This document shows, piece after piece, positions 20,861 through 34,390 of a DNA stretch of 64,000 bases. Every line of letters starts with the position of its first letter. Position 1 is the first letter of the stretch. The notes beneath the pieces were generated by a model. It had not been told where the DNA came from, did no database searches, and worked only from the letters and a program-made list of their open reading frames with translations. The translations under genes were made by a program, and so were the position numbers. Source of the stretch: Blastobasis lacticolella (Eukaryota; Arthropoda; Insecta; Lepidoptera; Blastobasidae); NCBI GenBank assembly GCA_905147135.1, contig LR990050.1, positions 13,204,001 through 13,268,000 on the forward strand. The letters are read 5' to 3'.

Positions 20861-23352
20861 TGGGCAATTTTTATCACATTGGCTGTTTACCTGTAACACA
20901 GAAGACGCAAAAATTAAAAAGACGATTATTATCATTTATCAAACATTACTTACTTGTAAACATTCTCACATACTACAGCGGGAAGTTGAATGACTTTCCG
21001 TTCCCATCCCTCCAAATGTAGCATCCATAAAACTAATTAGCAATCTAAGGACTTTTACTGCACCGTAAACAAATAAAATAGTCTTCAATGGTCCCAACAT
21101 GAGTTTCGCCGTCACTTTTTATCTCAACCCCACTAATGAAGATATCTCCACTAATTAAAAGCCCAAATGCTTTAAGTACGTCCAACATAAATATGCATTA
21201 ATCCAAAATCAGAATGGAGAAACGATGCAAAACTTTACTCGTAACATTTTTACGACGCGAAAAAGATCACGGCACTTCTAAACGATCGCCGCGATCCTAC
21301 TTTTATTGTAATAAAACCGTTTTGATCTCAGTTTGTAGAACTTGGAGGTTGAAAAAATGATATGAAACGCGATTATTAATGAAATGCCGACTAATTATCA
21401 TGATGACCCTGTGGGGTGTCTTAGATAGGGTCGCCATATCAATGAAATAGACAAAAGTTTTATGTTAATATCGGATAGACTAAAACTAAAAAATTTAAGA
21501 TTTAAATTAATGTTTTTAAATAAGTAAGAAATCTATTACTTATTTTACTAGGTAAGTAAATGTATTAATTCTACACTGACCACATAAATGAAAGGTCCAA
21601 ACAGACAAAATTCAAGGAAACTCAATCTCATATTTCCTCACAATATTCAGAGTAAAGAAAAGCTTACACCAAAAATCGTGTCTTAATTTGCTGTCGCCCT
21701 ATGGCCACCCTATTGTACAAGTGTTGCATAAATAACACATTTTCCATCAATTACAAACGGTTGGTTTGTGGTAAAAACGTTACAGCGGTACCCCATGCGG
21801 TCAGCAGCGGGAGCCTACCCCACTGCGTGAACTTGGGAGCTCACAGATAATAAAACGGGCCTGGACTCCTGAGTAGCGTTCGACGGGCGATTGATACGCT
21901 GCTAATCAGACATTTTTAAACTGTATTTAGTTAAATAGTGGAGAAAGAAAAGTAAGAAAACGGACCCTGGTGTAAATTAGGATAGACGCTAAAATAATGA
22001 AGTCTTAAACCCAGGTTTAGTTATAATAAGAAGTGGTATTTCTTTATGCTGTAAAGCTGTTCTTTACGAGTAAAGGCCATCATATGAAGTGCTCTGCAAA
22101 TCAGTGAGTGATTGTAGAGTCTACCTGCGAAAGGCTTATAGGTGGATGCTCGATTCGGTAAGCCGAGGACGTTTTTCCTGGTTATCGATCTTGTAATGTA
22201 CAACCTAAACATGATCTCATCTGCTATCTCTCTTCTATTATCGGACATCCAGACCCAAGATTTTAATAAGTAAGAAAGTTTTTATCACGCTGCCTGCGTG
22301 TGTCTTTCCGAGTAAATATAACTAAGAAGGCAAGCTCGCTCCATTTACAACCCATTAGAAAAATTAAAATAGCGGTTACTCGAGAACGTCAACGGTCTGA
22401 TGCAAGCCAGTTATGATGTTTCACACTACGAGTTTCTTATCAAATTCAGGTTGTTAATTGCATGAACAAGGTGGCTTAGGTAAACATATAAAATAATTTG
22501 TATGTTTGTATTTGTGATTAAAGCAAATGAGAAACAAGGGTTGCTAAATACAGGTTTTAATACTTTCGTGGTAATTCACTACACTTTCGCACATGTTATC
22601 GGGTTTATTGAGATTTTAATCTACTCGTGTCCGTGACGCATGCAACTGCGTCGTAATATTGAGGTAAAAACAATACTAATTGTAGTAACATGGGCGATGA
22701 AAGTAAAGGGTTGCTCCAAATTTTCATAGACGCGTGATTTTGCTATAATATCGCTCGATGTTGACAATTATGAAGTTTTAGACAATAATAACGCTTCAGC
22801 AAAATACAATCTTCAATTTAATAGCAAAGCAAGGTTTGTCCTCGGAAATAAAAAGATATTTTTAATAAAAAAAGAAATGGCGTAATACCCATTAATTTAA
22901 CAATTTATTCAGTTCGAAATCAGTAACGCTTCCAAAATCATCATTTACAATCGCTCTAAGGAATAAACTGTGTATAGCTTAATGAAATTGTCATCGAGAC
23001 CTCTTATCCTTTATAAACTTATAAGTTTCAACGTTTATTGCTTATGGACTGGTCGTGTGCTAAAGCTGTTAACTCGGGATTAGCTCCCGATTTCAGTTTT
23101 AACGGCTTGTTAATATCTCCATTAGATCTAATGAGATTATTTTGTTTTGACTGCGTTTCTTTTAAATATGGCTTGGGATTATCTCTGTTTAGTTTTAGAA
23201 GATGATTTGAAGATAGTGTCTGGCAGGCAGGCGAATATAAAATCCATTTAGGATTAGTAAGTCCAATTTAAAAAATAGCTTAGTGATTATTGCCAATATC
23301 ATCTACTTATCATAAAAAGACAATACAGAAACGCTGTGCGTGTCAGCAGCAG
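20861..23352. other. Long stretch without a gene
   Basis: No convincing exon or repeat. A 75-codon minus-strand frame at 22021-22248 (MSDNRREIADEIMFRLYITR...) reads like protein but has no recognised domain and no splice support. Confidence 0.35.
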
Positions 23353-23365
23353 TATCACTGATACT

Positions 23366-23633
23366 AAATAAATCATTGTCCCGGTTGTCCTCTCGTACAC
23401 CAGGGCCCGGGGTCCGCCTCGACCATGATCCAAGATTTGGCAGATCAGATAATTACAGTGGAGCGACTTCCATCTGACCTCCGTGACACTTCAACCAGGG
23501 GAACCTGACCACATTTGATCATAGTTATACATTCAGTCGCCAGAATGTGCAGGTTTCATCACGATAGTTTAGGTACCTCACCGTAAGAGCATCGATTAGC
23601 ATTCATCTGACATGATTCAGAAAAAAGACGCAT
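23366..23633 (-). mobile_element. 5'-truncated SINE with 13-bp TSD
   Basis: Family body without the tRNA-like head, flanked by the exact direct repeat TATCACTGATACT at 23353-23365 and 23634-23646. The copy therefore inserted already 5'-truncated, which is typical of LINE-driven target-primed reverse transcription. Confidence 0.9.
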
Positions 23634-23763
23634 TATCACTGATACTCTTGCTCTATAATATCACTGGCTACCTTATCCTATAAACAGCAACACAATGACG
23701 CAAACATTGCCGTTTGGCGCCAGTAACACAAGGGGGTAGCACCCATCCAGGGACACCATAGTC

Positions 23764-23961
23764 TTACCAGAAAACTACCGGTAAACATTCAATTTTCACA
23801 CGATCTGCATACTCGCGACCACCGCCCGCCGACTGCGTGTGGCTTACAAAAAAGGCTTCGTCTGAAACGCGACACGATAAATCAAAGTGCAAAAACACGT
23901 GTTGCTGCAGTCCGTTGTTTACGCGGCAAGAACCGACATTGTCGCAAGACCAAAAACACAC
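23764..23961 (-). other. GC-richer open frame ending at a splice-donor-like site
   Basis: A minus-strand frame without an ATG at its first codon (CDNVGSCRVNNGLQQHVFLH...) reaches CTG|GTAAGACT near 23767. The block 23690-24010 is GC-richer than its flanks. It could be a 5' exon, but no protein motif or partner exon is visible. Confidence 0.15.
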
Positions 23962-24210
23962 AGTGGCACAATGTACTGGCTTTTAAGGCGAAGGCACGCG
24001 GACGACTTCATTTAATAACTCGTACAACAATGCTGCGCTGCACAATTACAGAACCCCTTTGTCTTGCGCTATTTGCAAGATACAGTAATCTGATAACGCG
24101 ATAAGCATCGTCTTTCGATATCGTTTGTGATTTATGTCCCTTTGTGGATTGGTGCGATTTTATTACATTTTTAATAAGGCTCATGAATAATTTACCTTTA
24201 TTTTATTTAG

Positions 24211-24450
24211 AACTAGCGGCTTCCTGCGACTTTCACACGCGCGCAGTTTGGATGTCTGTAAACGTTAAACTTTCTCACGGGATCCTATTATTTTTTCGGG
24301 ATAAAAAGTAGACTATGTCAATTAGGAATAACGTAGCTTCTCATTAGTGAAAAATCTTTTAAAATCGGTTTAAAAGTTTTTGACTCAAAAAGAGTTGTTA
24401 CATTACAAACAAAAATACAAATCTTTTCTCTTTATAATATTGATATAGAC
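24211..24450. repeat. RTE-like dispersed repeat
   Basis: ACTAGCGGCTTCCTGCGACT, then GGGATAAAAAGTAGACTATG and a terminal TATAATATTGATATAGACT, a common lepidopteran-type LINE/SINE 3' region. A relative is split by the LTR-like element at 57276. Confidence 0.6.
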
Positions 24451-24779
24451 TGCAAACATTGTCTTTAAATTAAAACGGTTTTTTTTCCTAAAATACCTAA
24501 CTTTGTAAAGTGAAAACATAAACACGCGCACTTTATTGGCACGTGGACGAGAGCTCCGTCTTAAGAGTATTTCGTTGTAATAAATACTTCTCTTTTACTC
24601 ATTACCCTACCGCCCAAACGCCCGCCGCGCCGATCGCAAAAACGGCAAATGACATACGCCAATACAGGAACAACGGAATCACTTAGCGAAATTGAGAAAT
24701 AAAAATATCTTTTGAAATTGGAAATATGCTCTAATTGATATTTTATTCAACACTTTGCTCTCTGGGTGGCGGTGCCACA

Positions 24780-24944
24780 ATGTCAATAATGAACTCCACA
24801 CCGGACGATGAAGCGGCTCTTTTGTTTATGCAAATTTTTATACAATACTTTAAAAATTGTGCCTGCGTTTTAATGGTCATGCGGCTACTCATTTTTCTTA
24901 TTACTTACTATACAATATCCAAAGCGTTCTGTCGGTTCGAATAA
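24780..24944 (+). CDS. Candidate 54-codon small membrane protein ORF
   Basis: An ATG in the context GCCACAATGTC opens MSIMNSTPDDEAALLFMQIF... ending ...ISKAFCRFE. Residues 1-12 are polar/acidic. About residues 28-46 (ACVLMVMRLLIFLITYYTI) form one strong hydrophobic segment, so a single-pass small membrane protein would be predicted. The stop codon TAA lies inside an AATAAA hexamer (24940-24945). No family was recognised and no repeat covers it. Short ORFs with a hydrophobic run arise by chance in AT-rich DNA, so the call is tentative. Confidence 0.25.
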   Translation: MSIMNSTPDDEAALLFMQIFIQYFKNCACVLMVMRLLIFLITYYTISKAFCRFE

Positions 24945-27900
24945 AGAAATTACCCTAGAAAAAGAGCCAGATGGCGCGTCTCCAATTAAAATTAATAAGA
25001 AGATTGATTTTGTAAACAAACTCGTTCTATCAAAACAATTGATTTGATGTCTTCCTTCGAAATGTCAAATTATACGTTTCAATAGTTTGTTGATGTTTTT
25101 TCTTCAACTATTAACTAGTAGTTCTGTGTGGCATTATTAAAAAACGTTTTTTCATTCAAAGTAACCCTTTCATGACAAGATGTATTAATTTTTCGTTTAC
25201 TCCTTACAAATGATAGAAATTAACGACTGAGTTTTTTGTCTGACATTAAAAATGTACCTGAAGATAATCACATACCAGTAGAATGAAAATTTTGTCTCAC
25301 CCCTTTCGGATGTCGGCGTAGTTTTTTGTTACACCAGTTTCTTGTAGGCCCCAGCACTGATTGGATCAGTTCAAACATTGACAAAATACTTCGGCTTACT
25401 GTTTCTTTTGTCGTTACGTTCATTTCGTATGTGCCTCGAGATGTGTCTCACGATATTTAACCTCATGTCATTATTAAGACATCACTTACTCGGTGGCTGG
25501 CGATCTCTCCTGGAGATAAAACGTACGGTCATTTATACCGACTTTGGATAAATGAATGGGATGAACTTCCTTTTGTTGTACGAGACGTTATAGTTGATAT
25601 AAAAAATGACTGACGCATATCTTTTGGATCCGTTCGATTCGTTTAACTTTTAGCGTGGTCCGAATAGATTTGTCACCAAATCGCTAACAAATCGTTGCTC
25701 AATGGACCGCGAGAGGCATCGCGTCGTGAAAGCGTTCATTAGAATCCTACCCTTAATTAAATTGTAACATCTGAACGGACTTCCTCCCTGGTGGTCCGTG
25801 CGATGTTAGAACCCCATGGACTTTATGATAGTGGCATTAAAAGTTACATTTTAATGACATTCAATTAAAATGTCAGCCGATAATCCCTATATCGGGAACA
25901 TTAAACGACCGTAAAATTATAAAAGCATGCGACATTTTAATTTGGGAACCTAAAGGCTGCAATGTAGGTAATTTTTTACGATTCCCAAAAATTTTATTGG
26001 AATAACAGTAGGTTTGCAAAAATATGGATGCGGTAAATGTTATTACATTTTAAACACATTTTATTGCTTCATAATGCCAATTTACTGCGTTAAACTGGTA
26101 AAAAAAGAAAATTACGAAAATTACGCTTGTATGGAAAGCACAATATAATATGTAATAACCCCACAAAAACTCACCCTAAAACCTTTATAAGATAACAAAA
26201 TAAGTTATTAAATTGATGAGCGGCAATATCCTTTAACAAAAAAGGCGTTAACCACGAAGAATAGATTTATATTTTTGTTTAATTAACGAATTTTCATGCT
26301 ATAAGGGGCAACTTAATAATAATGGAGGTAAAAATGACGCAACATAGAATCATAGGGCGGAGCAAACAAAATGAACAAAGACTAAAGGAATTCGGAAGCC
26401 TAGCTAATAAAGCCAGTTTTTATTCTTAGAATTGCTTGAACTCGACCGTTGATTGTGGTCATAGAGAACATAATTAGTTTTTATTGCTAAAGCACATTAT
26501 TATTATATTACAGTATAAAAATTGCCTACCTACCATTACCAAAAGAATTCTTAGAAATTTATTGCAGCTAATCTGTTGGATACTATTCGTAGTTCTAGCG
26601 GTTTGATTACAGTTAAGTGGATTCTGTTGAATGTTTTATTCCTAATTCCTAACTTCACGCCATGAAACCGTAGAAGATTTGTTACCAATGACAAATTGTT
26701 TGCTTCTTCGACTGCCGTTCGGGCTCTAGCTGTATCCAATTTTCACAGCAAGAGACCACTGACTATTGTCCGCTCGCGGTTCATTAATCAGGGCCAAATT
26801 ATACTCTTTCCGTTAAACATATTAACATTCGATACAGTTATACTGGATTAGGAAAAAATAAACTCCATTCCTGGATTGTGAAATCATTAGCCGTGATCTT
26901 TCCTGTGGATATTTAATTGATACAGTGACACGGACATAAGCTGCGAATATGCAGTAAACGAAAATAAACTTACCTGTAATTATGCTAAGTCTCCATAAAC
27001 AAGCAACTCGAGTGCTTGGATCTACAGCAGGCGTCTGCGTAGGAGTCGCAGAGAAAGCAAAAAGGCTAAAGTATTTTACAACGCCGTCGTATCGACGCTG
27101 AGTGATCCGACAAACCCCGTATAAATTACATGTATAGGCACTTACTTACCGAGACATGATCCAGGACAAGTTGCCAAACATGTTGGGAGCCCAGGCATTA
27201 TACATGGTCATAGACTGTAGGGTGACTCCGCCATTGGAATACAAATGAGTACAGTCAACTATTTTAGAGCTATCATTAAGAAACAGGTCACATAATGTAA
27301 AATGCAGTGGTTCTGATCATGGTAGGGCTTACTTTGTTGGAATTAAAAGTTTGCGCGATAAGGACGGGTGGTTTCGATTCGAAGGGAGCGAAAGGGAGGG
27401 AGAACCGTCATGGCAGGTGTCACGATACATCTGCGCGCGCGCGCCCGGCACGTGCGCCCCCACCAAAGCCTTCGGACAGAAAGTACCCCGTGGCAAACCA
27501 ACGACCAACCCCTATTACGCATTATGCATTCGATTTCTTACTGGACGTTAAAATTGATACGCACATTTTTGAGGCACATTTTTCGTGTTAATTTTCAACT
27601 GTCCCAATGAATATGGATAGTGAATACGAATATGAAGGCTTAATGTTGCAGTCCGATGCTCAAGACAGATTGTTACCCATACGTCAGTTTTTGGTTATAA
27701 TTGAAAAGTAAAGGTTTCACGTGGAGGTATTTGGCGTTATTAACAACGACGTGTGCGCGGCACGAGCGCCCGCCAATTTCGTGGGCAATTTCGGCAACAG
27801 GAAGCCTGCGTGAGACCGGCTTATTTCAATAATGCCGGCCTTCTCAAAGTTTACAGGAAAGTTTGAAGCTAATCTTTAGATGCTGTTTCTTGTAGGAAAA

Positions 27901-29908
27901 ATACTAATTACACATGCCATAGAGGTCACGGCTCTTGATTTGATATTGAAAGGATTTAATATGACATTCGAGTAAGTGTTTGCGCTGAAGCTTATCGAAT
28001 TAAACGGCCAAGTTTGGAAAGCGCTGCAATAATAAATCGATGCCCTCACAATTGACCGGTGGACAGCGTTTGTCCAAAGGACTAGTGTGGTATTATCGAC
28101 ATTGGCACAAAACGATCGGGGCGTGGAGCAACGGTTTCTTGAGGGCTCGCTGAATTTTTATAGCGGTAGCTGGAATGCTCGATTAGGGGGTATTAAGCGT
28201 CGCTACTCGCCGATCGCGTGCGAGCGAACCCGATCGACGACCGATCGACGCGAGTCAAGCAAAGAGGTCGACTGTCACTCTTTAATTACGAACGAGAATC
28301 CCCCAATCACACCGATTTAGATAGCCATCGTAAAAATTAAAGCAGCTAATCGCAATTTTACAATCTCATCTCTCAAGGTAATTGGCTTAACGGTCACTCC
28401 GGATCGATGTTTGATGGGGCACATTATACAAAATTGTCCCCTCTGACAATATTTACGGCGACGTCGGTTTGCCGAAATCGCTTCCCTGTTCGCGAGGCCG
28501 TGATAGTGTCGCCATGGACCCGGCATTAATGTCTATCAAACTCAATTTTCTCCGAGGTAACCAATTTAATTGAATTACGATCACCAAACCTGGGATTTCG
28601 GCGATATTTTTCAAAACAAAAAAGGTGTCGAAAAACTTTAGGTTAACACCTTAAATGAGGCGTCGGCTTGTTAAAAAGCTATTAATAAAAGTTTTGAACG
28701 TATTCCAATAAACGTTTTAACACCTTTTCCCTTAAGGTATCATTAGGGTTATTATTGCGCGATGATCGGTTCGTCTGATCACTCGATTTCTGTCCAAATT
28801 AAACAGCGGTGGAATTTTGTCTTCGCATTGGAGTGGGCAGGGGTTCATTATAAGAATTTCTTACCGTTATGTTGTCATTATTTTTACAACTGATATTTAA
28901 ATTTTACAACCCAATGAACTTAACAACTGCTTACCTTGTATGATCTACATACATTAAAGTTACGCAACGTCCATATCAAACATGCGTCTTCCAAATCAAG
29001 AAACCATAAACTATATACTTTTACACAATTAACTTATATCTACTGCGATAACCCAAACTGATTGGTAATTATAATAATTCCTTTCCTAGCAATTATAAAT
29101 TATTATTAAAACTACTACATGTACCTAAATAAAGTACCGAAAATGTTCCTAAAATTAAAACATATTTTCACCGGACACTAATTAAGATGGAGCGACCGTA
29201 AGCATTGGGAATCGAAAATTTATTTCATACTCAAGTTAATAAAACAATCGGGGAGTTCATTAAAGGCTTAAATTTTATCTGCGCAGTTTATGTTAACCGG
29301 AGGGCAGGCGATGCCGCCGTACGTCGATTCGATTCCTGGGCAGTACTAATTGGAACTTCGTACTAACTAATTACAATGAGTTGTGCGGGTTGGCGCGTCC
29401 AAATTTATTTCGAATTCGCTCGGTGGGTCCAATTGGAAATGGATAAATTCGTTTGCGTAAATTTGATTTGAACTGTTATTTGCAAGTTGTGGTTTGTTAT
29501 CGGTGTCAATATTTTGATAATATTTTGTGTGTTTAACAAATTAATTTATGCAGGCAGGCTTAAAATAAAATAAAATTGTAGTAATTTTAACATGAGAAGA
29601 AACGATGACGTCGAATATGTGTCATACTTACCTTTGACGATTTCACTCTAGACATGAAGAACACAAGATTATATTTTTCATGAGACAGTAAACCTTGGGA
29701 GTGCGCAATTCGGTAAATAATTTATTCAATTTAGCGATGAATAGGTTTTAGCGAATATAATCGACTCTTGGAAAAGCTCCGCTTTATATGATTTTGTAGT
29801 GAGATCATAAAATTACGAAAATGTACTGCTGGACTAAAAAATCTACTCTAGGTTTGTTGCCCGACTATTGGAAAATAACTATAATTTTTTCATTGCATTT
29901 AATATTTT
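24945..29908. other. Repeat-poor unique region with GC-richer islands
   Basis: About 5 kb in which I recognise almost no transposon families. GC-richer blocks occur near 25660-25830, 27370-27490, 28080-28320 and 29160-29460, with homeodomain-type TAATTA/TTAATTA cores near 28285 and 29370. Open frames of up to 94 codons have no motif. Such blocks may be conserved non-coding (enhancer-like) DNA, but conservation cannot be judged from one sequence. Confidence 0.35.
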
Positions 29909-30095
29909 TACTAGCGACCTGCCACGGCTTCGCACCGGTAGTAACCTTAACAAATTATACACCTAAACCTTCCTCATAAATAACTCTTTCTATTGGTGAA
30001 AACCCGTTCAGTAGTTTTCCAGTTTATCGCGAACAGACAGATATACCTACGGACAGACAGACGCGGGGTGGGACTTTTTTTATAATATGTAGTTA
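29909..30095. repeat. Family A-like repeat
   Basis: ACTAGCGACCTGCCACGGCT through GGACAGACAGACG to TTTATAATATG, a decayed relative of the copy at 18013. Confidence 0.6.
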
Positions 30096-30465
30096 TTTAC
30101 AAAAATAACACTTAACCGGGCACTGTGGTAACTAATTCTAGGTTATGCAAATAGCAAATATGAAAATTATGTATAACATTTGAAAGGCCCAAGTATTCTC
30201 CTTTCAGTACTTTCAGTTTAAAAAAATGCGCTACCTACAAGCTGGAAAGAGTTATTTTTTCAAAAGTTAGGCAACATACGTAGAGTAAATTTTTAGTCCA
30301 TCACTATATATCTATAGGTAATATATAGCTAATTTAATCTCAATATCAGTTAAATACAGTCGCTGTTCCTGGTCGTAGACAGGCTAGAGACTCGCGAGGC
30401 TTTTGCTGGGTCATTGACTGGGTATTTTGACTCTTCCTGGACATTTATGAAAATGTAATGTTGTT

Positions 30466-31030
30466 CGTAAACACATTGCATCATTGACAAAGGCGAACGA
30501 TACTCATAACCGAGACATAAGAAATAAATACAAACTGCTAATTCCCAGATCTAGATCAACAAAAGTAAATACATCTTTTGTGGGGCATAGTATTAGATTT
30601 TATAATAAAATACCGGAAGACGAATTAAATATGACTTTCAATGCATTTATGCGACATATAAAACAATCACTAATTAAAAAAGCATATTAGTATACAGGAT
30701 TATCTTGAGGACAAAAATCCTTGTGAGAAATAATTATTTTATGATTTTATTTGATAATTGACTTTATTAATTTTATTTATTTGATTAAATTTGACATTTT
30801 AATTTTATTTGGTATGCTATTTTTAAGAAACTGAATTACCAAATTTTATAATTTGTTTATTAAAAATATTCAATTACTCTAATCACATAGGTAATGACAT
30901 TATACTGTTATTTTAAATTTTATATTTAGTAATTCAATATTTAGTAAATGACTATACACATGGTAGCGATACCATACATGAAATTTGTTATTTTGTGATG
31001 TGTATTTCATTTCAATAAAGTATTATTGAT
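30466..31030 (+). mobile_element. CR1/Jockey-like LINE 3' end
   Basis: The frame at 30484-30690 encodes THNRDIRNKYKLLIPRSRST, then SFVGHSIRFYNKIPED and LIKKAY, the C-terminal signature of insect LINE ORF2 proteins. After the stop the sequence still reads like a decayed YTG.. tail. An AT-rich 3' region follows, with AATAAAG near 31014. It is 5'-truncated; the reverse transcriptase is lost. Confidence 0.8.
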
Positions 31031-31194
31031 AATTGATTATATTGTTTATTACTGACTTTCAATAAGTATATTCTGAAAATATTTATATTAAATATAATTT
31101 ATTTGAATTGAACATTGTTGATATTATGTTAGTGCAGTTTCCATTAAGCAAAAATAATTACTATTATAATTTTAACGTCTTCCCCGCTTATACC

Positions 31195-31335
31195 ATGGTA
31201 CGCCTTTCTTCTTTCTTTGATAAGCCGTACTGCTCTTGACTTCGGGTTTCTTGGGCCACCCTCGGGCTCTCTTTCCTGATACTTGCAAGTTGAAGCATAT
31301 ATTTCTGACGTATCCCTGTGGCTAACGCAGCCCGT
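31195..31335 (-). mobile_element. RTE-like LINE remnant
   Basis: Aligns block by block with 17290-17400 and 47180-47300 (TTTCTTGGGCCACCCTCGGG, CTCTTTCCTGATACTTGCA, CGTATCCCTGTGGCT). The antisense reading gives the degenerate GRPKKP tail. Confidence 0.6.
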
Positions 31336-32055
31336 GACCAGACCACCGCACGCAAGCCTCCTCCTCATCGCAAAATTAATGCATGTTATAATAAACGAAT
31401 AGTGTTTTTGTAAACTTTTAAGCCCACACATTATGTATGCGTTTCTTAATTACCGGTGGGTACCACAGCCAATTAGCTTTTTACCGGCGACAACGAGATA
31501 GGCGAGTTCATTCCAATATATTATTCGATACTGCCATAACAGCTCAAAGTTTTAAGGCAATATGGACGAGAGTAACCCCGGGTGGTCCGTATATGTCTCA
31601 ATACATTGATGCGATTCCTGCCATCGCGCACACAAACCGTAGAAACGATATACATAAATATGTAGTATATCAACTTCATACTTATTCAGCCCACGCTTGG
31701 GGCGAGGCGACTATCACGTATTTATATTAAATACTCCGTGAAAGGAATATGAAGTTGGGAATTTTGAATAATGTAACAAAATATGTGTTTTAAACGACCA
31801 GGAAAATGAAGTGATGCATAAAAGATCGGATGATCTTTATTTACAATCGATAATCCTTTTGTTTAAAACGCCGTGCTTTATGTGTGGGATATTTTGCGGA
31901 CAGCGACTTTGATTGCTCATATTTACGGCTCGACGAGTTTGTTTCTCGATTTAAATAAGACGATGTATTCTTGTGACCTTCTGCTAGTTCATTTGGCATA
32001 TAATCTTAGACTTCAAGACACAGACACATTAATTAAGAAGTATTTATTATTTATG
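31336..32055. other. No gene seen
   Basis: A 97-codon plus-strand frame (31437-31730) and a 69-codon frame (31873-32082) have no recognised motif. The second runs into a SINE. Confidence 0.35.
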
Positions 32056-32360
32056 AGCGTTCATAGTGCATGCGAGCGGTAAAGTAACCGACTCGTATGC
32101 GAGAGGTAATGGGTACGAATCCCGCTGCGGCCTTGTACCAATGACTCTTTCAATGCTCTTACGGTGAGGGAAAATATCTGATAAAACCTGCACATCGTGC
32201 AACTGAATGTGTTATCATGATCCAATCTGGTCAGATTGCCCTGGAAGCAGGGGTACGGAGTTCAGATTGCAGTCGCTCCACTAAAGTAATTTGATCTGCC
32301 AAATCCTGGATCATGGTTATGGCGGACCCCGGGCCCACGTGCGGGAGAGCAGAACCGGTA
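32056..32360 (+). mobile_element. Near full-length SINE
   Basis: Plus-strand copy: degenerate head (CGACTCGTATGCGAGAGG), B-box-like GGGTACGAATCCCG, body blocks, and 3' end at GGGAGAGCAGAACCGG. The A box is badly eroded. Confidence 0.85.
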
Positions 32361-34249
32361 TGCAGAAAGTCCATACTTATAGAAATTTTATAATGTTTCA
32401 TTTCATTCATTATATTCTACCTTATCATCACTTAGCATCAGGACAAATTCAAGGGATGTGATTATGTCCCGTAGTATCACTAAATTGTTACAAAATATCG
32501 TGACTAGGTGCCAACCAAACAGTGAACCCTGAAGATTCCCAGACCTTGGTCAATCACGCTTAGTCAACGGTATTAGAAGGCACACCTGATGGCGCGCTCA
32601 TTGCGGTGCGTTCGACTACCCTCAAAGTAGGTACGAAACAGTCACCCATGCAGTTTCCGGACTCTGGGTAAAGCTGCGATTCAAAATGTAATATGCATGT
32701 TCTCACGGCCCATAATGACTGTCATTAAATCACAGACGAATGATTGTCAACCCCCCTAATGCGCATGGGTCAAAGTGACACCAACGGACGTCGAGTTCCT
32801 GTGGTTCTAATGAGCCTATTGACACTTTCGTGTGATTTATTGATGATCGAAACTTTTAGTTGCCTACTACGATTTAAAGCGGTCTACTACTTTAATAGCG
32901 TTCCGGCGGATTTCGTGTCTTTGAAATAATATTTTACTCTATCTTTACATTTTACTTTAATCAGCCATTCAAGCATGATAAAGGGCAAGCCTTTCGCCGT
33001 ATTTTAGTCCGAGTCGTTATATAGGATGGCGCGTTTAGACGACTTAACGTGTCCTCCTTATATTATACAGATTTTAAAAATAAATTCGTTAGATACTGTA
33101 AAACATCATAAGGAAATAAAGCACAATTGAAAATTCCCACAGTGTACAACATCGCATGGTGATTGCCAGGCTGATAAAGCGTTTAGTTACAACAACAGTA
33201 CAAACATCGGCGGAAGGGGGAAATTATCCTCGGTGGGGCACATGTCACCCTAACACCCTCTAAATTATCTACAATTATAGTTGAGGGCTAATCGTGGTAT
33301 CCGTATGGGCATTCCCACACGGGTCACGGTGTCACTGGGTTCGTTCGGTACGGAAGGGTTAAATTTGTATTAAAAAAAAAAGAATATTATTAATCAAGTA
33401 GCGATATTTGCGAATCCTATTGATAACTCAAATTTTAAATTGTCACGTTTGGCTTTGGATTATATTTCGTTGTACGAATCAGACGGTATGCTAACGCAGA
33501 TTTTTTATCACAGCACAGCCTTTTTTATTTAAGCACATCGTAACACCGCTACTGTGAAGTTGTCTTGTAAAAGTTGAAGTAGGTAGTAAATTCCTCCACT
33601 AGCATATTCAGTAGTAAAAACACTCAGAATTGCAGGAGTAAGAATCTAGTAGCTACCATACTGGCTAGCTATTATAGTAGTAGCTACTATATTTTTAAAG
33701 TAAAGTACAAAACTATTGTCCAAATTAAAGAAAGCCTGTTATCACGCATCACTTCCCGTTACCATCTAACGCGCCGATCATCGAACTATTTAAAAAAAAT
33801 ACACAACAAATCCCAAGCATTTCCTTGGCGAAACCCGTTACCTGGTCCTGCGACGGGCCATGTCCAAGCGGACAAGACGTGGCAGTCCGCAATTTGCCTT
33901 TGAGACCGCCGACCGCTTATCGATAGAGGCGATAACATCTCCTTACCGGCGACAATTCTTTGTCCCGCCCATTAAATGCCTATTAAAAATCCAATCAACA
34001 CACTTATTCATCTGTCACCGAGTCAGGAGTCAGGACGTCTACGGGATGTCAGGTGTTGCACGATTGAGAAATTGCCCGCTTAATTACTCCCAATTGTTCG
34101 GGATGATCTTTATCTATTCAGTTATCTTTGACAGTGTTGTAACCCATGTTTATTGATGTTTTAACCGACTTTATAAAAAATAAAGAGGAGGAGGTCCGAC
34201 TGCGATTGAATATAAGAACACGATAGACTAGAAATGACTGCTGTCATTG
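32361..34249. other. Unique region with GC-richer blocks
   Basis: Few repeats. Blocks near 32540-32900, 33180-33360 and 33840-34060 are GC-richer. They include GGGTCAAAGTGACA (nuclear-receptor-like, near 32767) and TTATCGATAGAGGCGATAAC (GATA-like sites near 33915). The 98-codon frame at 33860-34156 has no known domain. Regulatory function is only inferred. Confidence 0.3.
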
Positions 34250-34390
34250 ACTGGCCAGTATGGACAACAATATTTTATCTTTTATTTTCTGCACTGCGCA
34301 TCTCCAACCCTCTCATTCATCTCACAAATGTAAGAAAAACTTACGTTCTATTAGTGGACTATATATGAGTGATGATAAATAAACTCAAAA
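34250..34390 (+). mobile_element. Decayed family B repeat
   Basis: Retains GCATCTCCAACCCTC and TTAGTGGACTATATATGA with a degenerate GATGAT tail. Confidence 0.4.

Noticed and set aside
23991..24001. AAGGCACGCGG, resembling the start of the miR-124 mature sequence
   Set aside because: Only 11 bases match, the rest differs, and no complementary arm is visible nearby.
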